Part shown: positions 1 through 10,920 of the stretch, in pieces
Layout: each line of letters opens with the position of its first letter
Numbering within the stretch: position 1 is the stretch's first letter
NCBI RefSeq assembly: GCF_014633365.1
Contig: NC_068351.1
Coordinates: 26,012,366-26,076,365 of the forward strand
Direction of reading: 5' to 3'
Length of the DNA stretch: 64,000 nucleotides
Origin: Diospyros lotus
Taxonomy: Eukaryota; Streptophyta; Magnoliopsida; Ericales; Ebenaceae
Position numbers and translations under genes: made by a program
Notes under the pieces: generated by a model
What the model saw: only the letters and a program-made list of their open reading frames with translations
The model's database searches: none
Told to the model about the DNA's origin: nothing

Positions 1-71
1 CATAAATGATTTAAAAAAAGTCAACAGAACCTGGAATACTCTTTAATTCAGTCATTAGAACAGACCATTAG
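1..71. repeat. Satellite monomer, partial (left edge)
   Basis: This is the tail of a monomer of the ~324-bp satellite that fills most of the window. It closely matches the monomer near 36316-36376, including the variant words CTCTTTAATTCA and AGACCATTAG. It is cut at base 71 by the LTR that begins TGTAAGGCCC. Confidence 0.85.
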
Positions 72-2896
72 TGTAAGGCCCGCTTTCGAATACTCGAAAG
101 AAGGTCCTTACATAGATGATATAGAACAAAACTGAACTCAACTCAACTCATTTCATTTCTAGCAGCGGAAATTTAAATAAGATTTAATTACATTCCCAAC
201 ATCTCATAACTCTAGGCTCGATGGCCATACAAAATAATAAAAGGCTCAAATGCCCATAACATAACAAATTCTCATTGTTACAAACCTCCCCAAATCACTA
301 ACTAGGATATTTAAAGCTAGGACGTGTCTCCGTACACTACTACCCCTGGCTACAGTCCTACTGGACTCACCCCCAGTAATTGTCTTTCCTTTACCTAGAA
401 TGGCAAAGAAGATTAAGTGAGCCACAAGGCTCAACAAGTTCGAGAAACAATAAACAATAGATAGGATCCAAGAACACGATGACACCAAGAAGAGTAATCA
501 AGGACTCCATAATTATATACAAGATTCATAATTCATGAATTTATCAATTCAACTTAATATATCATGTCATCATATATCGCTATGAAAATGTGCATAAAAT
601 TCCAATATCATTATCAATTCTCACAGGCTCGCAAGCCATCAATCAATACATGCAAGAGTGCATCATTTCATTATCAATATTAATTTTCCCAGCTCACAAG
701 CCATAAATCGATGCATGCAAAAGTGCATAAGTTTCATAAAACCTCACAAATATATATGGAATCAACCTGTCGAGCTATGGCCACCTCGTCCCGTGCCAGG
801 TGCTCTAGGATACCCTTTCTCCCTTTGTGCAAAATAATAGGTGCGCAAAACATATATATATATATGTAACATGTACATGTATGCATTTGCCAACCACATG
901 TTTTTAAATTCTTATTTTCGCAATATTCATACTTTCAACATTACTTACCCATACCGGGTATTTTTTTTCCATCATCAGATAAATTCAACATATCTTACTT
1001 CATAACGTTTACCACATTCAAGATATAGTTTATGACATAGAAATGCTTGATCTAATTTATAACACAGGAATAGGTTTTGAGACATGCTACTTAATATCAA
1101 ATCTCGATTTACCAGTAGAGGAGTATTATAAATTTAATAACTATTTTTCGCATCATATGATTGTTGTGATTTCATTTAACTAGTGATAGTATGCATTTAC
1201 TTGCATTCGTGCTCATAGCTCAAGTTCATGATTAGTCCACATGCAATCAAAAGACCACACCACGCAAAATTCCTGTCAAACATAAATCTGAAATTTTTCT
1301 AAGGCAATGGACCAAATAGAACATATTTTGAGAATGTCTTCATTTTGAAAAACTAACTCCCAGTAATTTGATAACTAGTATTCATTATTGTAAAAATAAT
1401 TTTTAATGAATTTTTTAAGAAACGAAAACTATGAATTTTGATGGTGGTAAAATTGCAAATTCGTGAATTTGTACTAAAACCAAAATTCTAACTTTTTATT
1501 TTTATGGATTTTGATTTTTTTGATATTTTTATTGAATCCAAATGGGGGTACTTTCTTATTTACATTTATGTATTAAAGTAAATGAAAGTAAAATATGGAT
1601 AGTAGGGATGAGCTCGAGCTCATGAGCTCGCGGCTTACGGAGAGAGCTCGAGAGAGCTCACAGGAAGGACAAGCGAATGAGCTCGAGGTCAAGAGGTGAG
1701 CATTAGTTCGTTGAACGAGCTCACGGTCAAGGGGTTGAGCAAGAGCTCGTTGGATGAGCTTGAGGTCAGTCGCGCGACAAGAGCTCGCGGCCAGGAGCTT
1801 GAGAAATGAGCTCGTGGGAACGAGCTCACATTTAAGCTTATGGTCAGTGAGCATATAGGTGTGAGATCGCGACAAAGAGCTGGAACGAGCTCGCGGAAAG
1901 AACTAGAACGAGCTCGTTAGAACATCAATGAAGCTGAATGTGTATATATATATAACTGGGTTTTTCGAACAAAACAGAACAGGGGCATTCGAATGACTGT
2001 TTAAGCATGAATATATGGTGGATTAGCTAGGCAGGGTATGCTCTAATAAGCTTTACAAATCTCTGAGGGGTATCAGCTCATTACGCATGTTGTATATATG
2101 CATTTACAAGTGGGTCTCATATATGGGTGAACAACATATATATATTTTCAGTTCAGCTTTTGCTGTTTGATGTAAGACCTCCGAATACCTTAATAAAATC
2201 GTTCGAATGAGTGGCAGATGACTTAGCATTTTACATTCCGACATAGCACATACAACTATAAGATGCATTTGGAACAGCGAGCTCATACAGTGGTGATATA
2301 CACATAGATATATATATACATACATTTAACACTGCTTCTTTGGATGTAGAACGAGCAGAGGTTCTCATCCTCACCTAACTATATAAAATGCCATTCACGA
2401 AGAAAGCTTGGGGTGAAAACAAACCCCATTTCGAGACCTCAAGAAGACTCTAACAAATACCCAGATTTGAAGACTCAATGAACTCTAGTAGAGAGTGAAC
2501 CATACGCGACAACAAGCGTATAAATATATATATATAACCCCTCATAGTGACTAAAATGAAGAGACTAACAGGGGAACTTGCACGAGAAAATAAATAACAA
2601 GGGAACTCACACTGAAAATTAAGAGAGAGTGCAAGAAGAACTTGTAGGAATGAAGAAAGAGTGAACAAAGGGAACTTGCCTGATGACTTTGCTGTGCAGA
2701 AAAATCCTCTCTTCCTGAAGCTCATCCCGGCCAACAAGAAAATGGGACTAAAAGGTAGAAAGGAAAAAAGAAGAAGAAATAGGAAGAAAGAGTTGCAGAA
2801 AGGGAAAAAGGAAGGCACACAACAAATAAAGGTCGCTAGTGTAGATGAAGCATGAAGAGCGAAATGCGCAGTCTGCACCTGCCACTTGGTCGAAAT
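72..2896 (-). mobile_element. Long LTR, reverse orientation, 5' end truncated
   Basis: Read on the minus strand, this is an LTR related to the solo LTRs at 13843-16299 and 55984-58435. Shared landmarks in the same order are a TATA-rich stretch near 2520-2540, a palindromic-word array (1608-1920), a block like the other LTRs' GGTGGCTTGTCCG block (near 780-810), a stem-loop TGAGCC-ACAA-GGCTCA (418-433), and a GTAGTGTAC-containing segment before the end. The minus-strand 3' terminus at 72 ends in TTACA and lies in an imperfect 41-bp inverted repeat (72-112). I cannot find the expected minus-strand TGTAA start; the right boundary is where unrelated LTR-like sequence begins. No coding capacity is evident: the longest minus-strand frame (2450-2878) is a low-complexity Phe/Ser/Leu run. 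Confidence 0.65.
1608..1920. repeat. GAGCTC palindromic-word array inside LTR
   Basis: About 13 perfect copies of the self-complementary word GAGCTC, often extended to CGAGCTCG, plus several one-base variants, lie at irregular spacing of 10-40 bp. The array occupies the same part of the LTR as the TTCGAA array of 55984-58435 and the TCCGGA array of 13843-16299. Isolated CATTCGAATG-like words also occur at 1984-1995 and near 2200. Confidence 0.85.
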
Positions 2897-4796
2897 TGTT
2901 GAGTTCTAACCTAGTCAAGAGGGGGCTTGAATTGACACCTTTTAAAAACTTTAATGCAAAATTTATGCACGTATATATATATGAGAAAACAAATTTAATA
3001 CAAACCAAAATTGTAGTTGAGAGTACGAGAGCACTTAAATACTAGATGGATAATATGATATCCGCCGGCTGTGCTAGTATGTGCTTAGTGTTAGTGTAGG
3101 TGCTCTAAACCCAATCAGATTGGGCATGTTGTACACTGACAATTGTAATCATGTTATTATTTGAATAAGGAGTTATTCAAATTCACAAGAAGTCATTCTA
3201 TTAGTTTCTTGTTATTATTGTAATAACCAAATGAAACTAGATAGAAGTCCATATGATGTATACTGTGAATAATCTATAAAGATGTGAGATGATGCATCAC
3301 AGTTTCTAGACATCATTAAAAGTCCCAAGTCGTAGCAATGTCAAGAATGGACATTGACAATTGCGGTAAGACTTGTATGTGCTATGTTTTTGCTATGTGA
3401 TATCAATGGGGGTCTCACACCCATAGGCATGGGGATGCCTAGACAAGTACATAGGTGACCAATGTTGGAGAACGTGTCACTGGACATGACTCGCCATGAG
3501 AATCCATTTTGGTTATATGTTAATGGTATTCTCATACAAGATGGGTGTAACTAATCCTTGGACTTGAGGTTGTCACGGTCATCTCATAAGAAGACCGGTA
3601 TGCTTTGACATCATTTCGATGGGCCTAGACAAAGGATGCACGTGGGCGATCGTTGGGTATATCGTGAGGCTTATGGAGATGGGTGCATAGCCAAGATGAG
3701 ACTCGTCTATCCCTTGATAGAGGATGATGTTTCTAAGGCACCTTCGGTGGATATTCACTTTAAATCCATGGCCATGGTGAAAGAGATCAATAAGGAGTTA
3801 TTGATTTACTTTCTAATTAAGTGAAGATATCCAGAAGACCGAAGAAAACTCATGTGATCGTTATCAAGCAACACATCGCCATACTTGAGATCACATAAGA
3901 TACATTGACAAGAGGATCGAATTACACGGTAACCATGCTCGTGAAAGGTTATTTGCAGATTATGAATCCTTTTGAATAATTGGGTAGGCATGATGCCTTG
4001 CTAGAGGCCAATCTTGTCTTATGTGTTTGTACCGACACATTGCCAACATATTCGGAAGCCTAATGAGTCATACGCAATAAGCACGGTCCCTGGCTTAAAC
4101 TAGGAGAGTGGACGTATGGTTAAGTGGGACACTTCGGCAAGAAGTTTTGCTGTCGTAGGTTCTCACGAAAAAAGAACAAATAGACGTAATGACGTCGATA
4201 TGACGAGGAGTCGTCATAATGGAAAGAGTTTCCTAAAAATGGCAATTGATTAAATTAGGAAGGAGTTTCTAATTTAATAATTTTCTATTTGTTGGAGTGG
4301 CAAATAGAAAATAAAATATATTTAGGTTTAAGTTAATATTTAGACTAAATTAGATTTGGGTCAAATATTAAATTAAATATTATATTTGGACTAAATTGGA
4401 TTTGGGCCAAATATTAAAATAAATATTATATTTGGACTAAATTAGATTTGGGCCAAATATTAAATATTATATTTGGACCAAATTAGATTTGGGCCAAATA
4501 TTAAATAAAATATATTTGGGCTTGAATTATATTTGGGCCATAATATTTTATTTAACCTATAAAAGGATTGGGCCATTTAATTATATTTCTAGTTGGACTA
4601 GAATAAGCCCACTTAAGATTCTAATTAAATTAGAATTAATGGGCTAGCCCAATCCATTAGGGTTTTAGAAACCCTAGGATATTTCCTTATAAGGGGATTT
4701 TTGGTGTCGTTTTTCAAGAGTTGAAAAATGTATTGCCATTCACTCTTCCCATTTCCTTTTGGCATCAATTTGAAACGTGGGCGTTCTTTTACCGTC
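2897..4796. mobile_element. LTR-like retroelement debris, lineage unknown
   Basis: This stretch is non-satellite and non-coding. It starts TGTTGAGTTCTAACC, which resembles the start of plant copia-type LTRs, and may hold pieces of two elements. Towards its right end there is an A/T-rich tandem repeat, a TATA-like CCTATAAAAGG (about 4558), and then satellite that resumes at about 4797 in a different phase from the one interrupted at 71. So this is not one clean insertion with target duplications. No reverse transcriptase, integrase or gag motif is visible; the longest frames are about 60 codons. Confidence 0.5.
4342..4550. repeat. ~46-bp A/T-rich tandem repeat
   Basis: The phrase GGACTAAATTAGATTTGGGC followed by CAAATATTAAAT recurs four to five times. 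Spacing measured at the GAC step is 46, 46 and 41 bp. It lies within the LTR-like debris. Confidence 0.85.
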
Positions 4797-5055
4797 TATA
4801 CACATTTTTGTGCAGCTAAAATTCAAGCCAAAAAGCCAAATCGTCGTAATTTATTTAAAAAAAGTCAATAGAACCCGGAATACACTTTAATTTAGTTAGT
4901 AGATTAAACTTTTGGTTTTCGTATGGTTTTAAGTTTAATTTTATTTGGGAGTGTAAGTGAAATCTTCAGAAGATTAGGGGTTTAATGTGATTTTCGGTAC
5001 ATTTATGAATAACCGAATCGATTCTAGGGAATGCTCTGTATCCTGGATATCTGCA
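4797..5055. repeat. Satellite block, ~324-bp family
   Basis: Most of one monomer, from the TTTTTGTGCAGCTAAAATTC phase to the GGATATCTGCA site, where a copia-type LTR is inserted. It closely matches 32490-32743, which precedes the second copy of the same LTR. This shows that the block was duplicated as a unit. Confidence 0.9.
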
Positions 5056-5879
5056 TGAAAGATTTCTTATGGAAAAATAGCGGAATAGAAATCTTACTTT
5101 GAAAACTCCAAGATAGATAACTCTACCTTTTAAATGCTAGGATCGGTTTGATGTAAAAACACAACTCTACACCAAGGGTAATTTGATTACCAACTTAAAG
5201 AAGCAGCAACCAAAATACTTTCACAACCCAATATACTTTCTTTGCTAGTCTCTTATTCTTCTCACTAGAAGAATACTTGTATACTCTTTCAATCCTCAAA
5301 ACACTCTCAAAAGATCATCATCTGGATGAAATGGGTGGTGCTCTATTTATATTTGAGTGCCACCATTTCCCAAAGGACTTGTCTTAGGAGAAAGGGTGCA
5401 TGGAACCTTCCAAGTAACCACCCATAACCAACTTGGTGTGAAAGGATGTGTGGTTACCTTAGTGTAACCACCCATAACCACATATAATGGTAACCTTTCA
5501 TCTATAAGGAAGAGAGAGAGGTTTATGTGTTGACATGTGTCAGCATGTGGTTAAGTCACATGTCAATTGTCTAGTAGTCCATGTAAACTGCCATGTCATC
5601 ACCTGATGACATGTCACTGCCACCTCACTTGATGACACATCACTCAGCTAGTGTCACTCCCCCGAGCTAGGTCCAACTACCTTGAGTTGACTTGAGCTAG
5701 AGTGAACTGGGTGAGCTGGAGTTGAGCTAAAGTGAGTTAGCTTAAGCTACTATGAGCTATTCAGACCTCATGTTGAGCTCTCTCCAGCTATCTCATGAGC
5801 ACATTGTTGTTAAGAAATTAATGATCCATTTGATCAAGTTTAACTTGTGCGTACACAAGTATTTGCTCAAATTCCAACA
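5056..5879 (-). mobile_element. Solo LTR, copia-type, copy 1 (824 bp)
   Basis: The segment begins TGAAAGATTTC and ends CAAATTCCAACA on the plus strand. Read on the minus strand it starts TGTTGGAATTTGAGC and ends TCTTTCA, a TG...CA LTR. It is flanked by the 5-bp direct repeat CTGCA (5051-5055, 5880-5884), and the satellite monomer is continuous if the LTR and one CTGCA are removed. There is no internal domain, so it is a solo LTR. The part at 5640-5800 is rich in repeated GAGCTA/GAGCTG words. Assignment to Ty1/copia rests only on the look of the terminus and is tentative. Confidence 0.8.
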
Positions 5880-7426
5880 CTGCAAATATTTATATAATAT
5901 GAACTAAAATTTCTAGTCGATTATTATGATATCGAAAAAAATCAAACCGTAAACAGTTTTTTGTGCAGCTAAAATTCAGGCCGAAAAATCAAATCGTCGT
6001 GATTGAATTAAAAAAAGTCATCAGAAAGTGGAATACACTTTAATTTAATTAGTAGAACAAACCTTTGATTTTCATATCATTTTAAGTGTAATTTTATTTG
6101 AGAGTGCAAGTGAAATCTTCAAAAGATTAGAGGTTTAACGCATTTTTGGGTACAGTTATGAATAATCGAATCCATTCCAGGGAATGCTCTGTAGCCTAGA
6201 TATCTAAAAAAATGTATATGATATGAACTAAAAGATCTAGACTATCATTATGACATCGAAAATAATCAAAACGGAAACAGTTTTTTGTGCTACAAAAATT
6301 CAAGCTGAAAAACTGAATTGTCATAATATATTTAAAAAAAGTCAACAGAACCCGGAATACACTTTAATTTAGTTAGTAGAACAAACCTTTGGTTTTCATA
6401 TTATTTTAAGTGTAATTTTATTTGAGAGTGTAAGTGAAATCTTAGGAAGATTTCATATGGTTTTAAGTGTAATTTTACGTGAGAGTGTAACTGAAATCTT
6501 CAGAAGATTAGGGTTTAAAGTGTTTTTCGGTATATTTATGAATAACCAAATCTATTAAAATGAATGCTCTGTAGCCCAGATATATAAAAAAAATTATATG
6601 ATATGAAATAAAATTTCTAGACGTTTATTATGACATCGATAAAAATCAAATCGGAAACAGTTTTTTGTGCAGCTAAAATTCAGGCCGAAAACCAAATCGT
6701 CGTAATTGTTTTAAAAAAAGTCAAAAGAAATTAGAATACAATTTAATTGAGTTAGTAGAACAAACTATTGGTTATCATATCATTTTAAGTGTAATTTTAT
6801 TTGAGAGTGTAAGTGAAATCATCAGAAGATTAGGGGTTTAACGTGTTTTTCGGTACAGTTATGAATAATCGAATTGATTCTAGGGAATGCTCTGTAGCCC
6901 AGATATCTAAAAAAATTTATATGATAGGAACTAAAATTTCTAGACGATTATTATGACATCTAAAAAAATCAACTCGAAAAAAGTTTTTTAGCAGCTAAAA
7001 TTCAGGCCGTAAAACCAAATGGTCGTAATTGATTAAAAAAAAGTCATCAGAACCCAGAATACACTTTAATTTAGTTATTAGAACAAACCTTTGGTTTTCA
7101 TATCATTTTAAGTTTAATTTTATTTGAGTGTGTTAGTGAAATCTTTAGAAGATTAGGGGTTTAATGTGTTTTTCGGAACAATTATGAATAATCGAATCGA
7201 TTCCAGGGAATGCTTTGTAGCCCAGATATCTAAAAAAATTATATGATATGAACTAAAATTTCTAGACGATTATTATGACATCGAAAAAAATCAAATCAGA
7301 AACAATTTTTTGTGCAGTTAAAATTCAAGCTGAAAAAACGAAATCGTCGTAATTGATTTAAGAAAAGTCAACAGAACCTAGAATACACTTTAATTTAGTT
7401 AGTAGATCAAACTTTTGTTTTCATAT
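5880..7426. repeat. Satellite block, ~324-bp family
   Basis: About five monomers. One carries a ~52-bp internal duplication (about 6440-6490), which recurs at the equivalent place at about 34117-34165 in the duplicated block. The last monomers match 36640-37020, while the corresponding stretch 34740-36640 (about six monomers) is missing here. This is what unequal exchange in whole-monomer steps would give. The block ends at TTTTCATAT, where the LTR of the large nest begins. Confidence 0.9.
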
Positions 7427-8179
7427 TGTAATACCCGGTATTACATGGTATGAAAAATAAATAATTTTTTATTATTTTGAAAGGACCTCGGGTGGTCCAG
7501 GAAGCCTAAGGGTCGGTTTCGAGAAATTAATTAATAAAATTGTCGAATTGGTGGCTGGGACTGCCTCATGAATGGAAGAGGGCAAGGGACTAGCGAGTGT
7601 CTCGAGGCGGGATTTATGACGCTGGAAGCAGTCCGATCGGGAATAATTTTTGGAATAAATTATGTATAAGCCTGAGTGGGTGCTGATACCGAATAGTCGG
7701 AGGGGACATCCTGGTAGCTGAGGGGACCCTAGGGGTGGTTTGATTTTCTAAGTAAGGTAACCCTTAAGTGTTTTTAGGTCGAAAAGAGGTCCCACGCAGG
7801 TGCAGGGACGAAATCGATATTCCCGAGTAAGTGTCGGCAATTAATTTTTGAGAAATCAAGTTATTATGTGGCTTGAGGGTAATTAAATTAAAACCTTGGA
7901 GGGTCTAAGTGTAATTGATAATTCTTCAAATGCAATTACCCAAATTTCTTAAGTGAGATTATGAGAATTAGAGTGGGGCAAAGATGTAATTTATATATAT
8001 ATAGATGTATATATGCGTGGGCATGAGGAAGCTTCGTGTACGCCTCTGCCATTTTGAAATGGCCACGAGAACAGAGAGTGAGAGATAGAGGGAGCGAGTA
8101 GAGAGAGCAAAGGAGAGTGAGAGATCGCGTGAGAGAGAGAAAGCAATGCGCGAGGTCAAGCGAGATAGTAATGAGGCCG

Positions 8180-8210
8180 ATCGGCCATGGCTGCAACTGC
8201 CATGGCCGAT
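8180..8210. other. Inverted repeat in LTR leader
   Basis: Perfect 11-bp arms ATCGGCCATGG and CCATGGCCGAT flank the 9-base loop CTGCAACTG. The same structure is at 11717-11747 in the other LTR of the family, with one C-to-T change in the right arm. Confidence 0.8.
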
Positions 8211-9307
8211 GATGGATGATGCAAGAATGACCAATGGCAGAGGCAGCGTCAGGCAGACCTGGTTCGCGGTGGCATGCGGTGGCGCACGAGGCGGCCTGGA
8301 GCTCGGCATCCATGGCGGTTGCAGCGGCGCTGGTTGCAGCAACACGGCTGGAGCAGGGGCGGCCCTCGGCGGCGCTGCGTGTGGGCTGCGGTGGTGCGAT
8401 GGAGGCAGTCAACGGGGATGGCCAACACGCAGGTGTTGTGCGTGCAAGCTCAATGATGAAGAAGAAGAAGGAGCATGCGCGGGAAATGGAGAAGGAAAAA
8501 GAATAGTAGAAGGAGAAGATTAAAAGAAAAAGAAAAAAAATAAAAGAAAAGAAAAAAAATGGAAATTCTGGAAAATAAGGGAAAAATGGAGAAAAATCCT
8601 GAAAAAATCCATAAAAATGGGGGAAAGCTCTGGAATTTAAATTGGGGCTGAAGGAGCGTGTCGGGAGCTCGGAAGTGAGATTTTTGGGTGCAAATGGCAA
8701 CTCGGGAGGCAGCATCGGTGTGGGCGTTTTCGAATTTCTCTCCAAATGAGTCGAGGTAAATTAATATTTTCTTCCCCATTTATTTGCATTAAGCGAGTTA
8801 ATGTAAAATAGTTATTTGTTGGATTAAACCCTATGTCGGGTTGTTTGGAAAATTGTTGATGGATGGTTTTGATGGTGTTTGTGGCGAAGTTGAGGGCATT
8901 GGTTTAATGCCGGATGTTGATAGAGTTAGGTTTGTGTGTATTTGTATCTAGGTTCGACTGGGGAGGCGGTGATCCTAGAAGAGCTCGGAGTTGGGCTGGG
9001 GTTCATGCCAAGGCAAAGTTCAGGCTTCGAGCCAGGTAAGGGACGGCCCTATGTGAAGGTGGCCTTGCAAGTTGGTAAATGTGCTTGATAATGTTTTTAT
9101 GTTACATTTGCATGTAGTGGTTAACACTTGCATGATGCGAGATCTAGTGGACCAGTGGCCATATGGAGGACTAGTGTGGTAGGGGCTAATAAGTTGATGC
9201 CTTAAACCTTAGTGAGTTGTGAGGATGAGTGGGCCTAGCCTCATTTGCATGCATTTGTCATACATAAACATGATTATATTCATATTTACATGCATTGCAC
9301 CCTTACT

Positions 9308-9339
9308 GAGTCTTTATGACTCATGAGGTTTTACCTCAT
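9308..9339 (+). other. Twin hairpins in LTR (possible 3'-end signal)
   Basis: TGAGTC-TTTAT-GACTCA is followed directly by TGAGGT-TTT-ACCTCA. Both are conserved at 12900-12931 in the related LTR. Other LTR families here have a hairpin of similar size at the equivalent place. A role in RNA 3'-end formation is my inference only. Confidence 0.6.
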
Positions 9340-9928
9340 ATGTAGATGATGCAAGTCCAGATGCGAGCAGGGATGGTGCTGGGAGGCTGTTGTGGCAACT
9401 AGCTGTGTTGCCCGAGTTTTGTATTTTACTATCTCTTGTTCGTAGCCATGTGGTGTTATGTATGTATACCCTTGGGAGTAATTGTATGTGTTGTTGAGCG
9501 TTAAATGCATTTAATTGTTGTAATCATCATAGTGTGATAAATGATTGTGAGATTGTTCGTTATATATGGCTTAGTTGGCCAAGATGAGTTTCGGACCAAG
9601 TAATGATCAGCAAGGTAAGTTCTCATAAATCCCCAATACTCAGCGAAGTGTTTGTTATGCTAGCTTTGTGCCTGGGTCACCTCTGGCTTACTTTGAGGCG
9701 AGCTGAAGAGAGGTGAAGCTCACTCGGGTTTCGCGTCTCGGTCCGCTGAGTTTTCTTGTTTAATTTGGGACCGATTCCTGAGTAGAGCGAAGGGAAAGAC
9801 GAAGCCTAGTTCCCACCTAGGGCGTTTCTTGTTGAAACATAGTCCAACCCTTCAGTGATGGTTTGTCGGGTGAGTAATCTGGTCGATTATTTACCAGTGG
9901 CGCCCGTAAGTGGGAGCGAGTCGTTACA

Positions 9929-10920
9929 GTTGGTATCAGAGCATGGCTAGCTATATGAAGGGGGATAGCTAGCATGTTGGAAGGCTAAGTATGGTCGAGT
10001 AAGTGAGTCGATGATGTCTGGTATGAATTCGGATATAAGTTGAAATGTCCTAGCTGCTGAGTAGGGGTCGAGAACAATTAATTGTGATCTCAAGGTTTGG
10101 ATGTGAGATTGATTGATGATCTCAAAAGTTGGACATGTGGTCTGAGGACCCTAAGGAATTGGGTCAAGTCATTGAGGCCTGCAATGGTATGTTTGGATAT
10201 TCCTGTTCTAGGGATGAGAAAATACCCTGGATTGAAATGATATACCTATGACAGGTATACGGGTTGAGTAATGGGGAACCGAAAACCCAAGTGTGGGTGT
10301 GGTGTCAAGAAACCCGAATTTGGGAATTTTGGGTAATATTAAGTGTTCTAGGGATGAGAACCCTTTGAGATTGAAGTGTTGAGGCTCGTGTGGGGACACG
10401 AAGCTGAGGCCTGACTAGTCCGTGGGGGGGATTAGTGGAGCGTCCCTATGTTCAGGGATCTGTCAAGCATGTTCGAGGGAATAGAGTTGTCCCTTGGAAG
10501 TGATGCAGTAAGACGTGTGCGCTTGAGATAGTGTGAGCTAAAGTAGGAGTTAGCTCGAGGCTCAAGGAAAAGATTCGACATCAGGTGATGTGATCGTATT
10601 GTGAAGATAATCCCGGCGAGGATGTGCCTAGGGTATGAATGGACCCTAGTTGGTTTCATGATGAGACGAGGTCTATCCTTGGGAGTGATAGGTGTGTGGC
10701 AAGTGGACCCTAGCGGGTGTTTGTATGAGATGGAAATCCCAGGTGAGTTGAACTGGAATCCAGGGGAATCCAGATTTGAGATTAAGGAGTTGGGCATGCG
10801 TTGATATGCGTGTGAGAGCCATTGGGTTAGAAGTCTTAGTTGTGAAGGGCCAAAAGACTGTTTATGTGATTGATGGATGAGGGGCCAATCAAAACTCTCA
10901 TTATGATGCTTGGGATCTGG
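9929..10920 (+). mobile_element. Host-element interior, piece 1, non-coding
   Basis: Leader and interior of the nested host element. It is G-rich on the plus strand, and the phrase GTTCTAGGGATGAGAA occurs twice (about 10204 and 10344). No frame over about 120 codons and no retroelement motif is present. It ends at TCTGG (10916-10920), the target site of the solo LTR. Confidence 0.65.
9931..9942 (+). promoter_or_regulatory. Primer binding site, tRNA-iMet
   Basis: TGGTATCAGAGC is complementary to the 3' end of plant initiator tRNA-Met, the usual primer of many copia and chromovirus elements. It lies two bases after the LTR end. Confidence 0.9.

Larger units (their letters stand above)
7427..9928 (+). 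mobile_element. 5' LTR of the nested host element (2502 bp)
   Basis: The LTR runs from TGTAATACCCGGTATTACA to GAGTCGTTACA and is followed at once by the tRNA-iMet primer site, which fixes it as a 5' LTR. It begins with a perfect 9-bp inverted repeat. A TATA-rich stretch lies at about 7990-8013. Next come a purine-rich, GC-rich leader (about 8050-8520) with a conserved 31-bp inverted repeat, a possible donor GAG/GTAAAT (about 8755), a possible acceptor GTATCTAG (about 8951), and two adjacent hairpins (9308-9339). A second, diverged LTR of this family is at 10921-13521. The reading frames in the GC-rich part are not kept between the two copies, so I treat them as non-coding. Confidence 0.85.

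Noticed and set aside
2450..2878. 142-codon minus-strand frame
   Set aside because: Low-complexity Phe/Leu/Ser product opposite a purine-rich plus strand inside an LTR, with no domain.
8146..8523. 125-codon plus-strand open frame in the LTR leader
   Set aside because: High GC content keeps several frames open at once; the frame does not align with the second LTR copy.
7936..8745. 269-codon minus-strand open frame in the 5' LTR
   Set aside because: It lies opposite the purine-rich, GC-rich leader, has a low-complexity Phe/Ser-rich product, and is not kept in frame in the sister LTR at 10921-13521.
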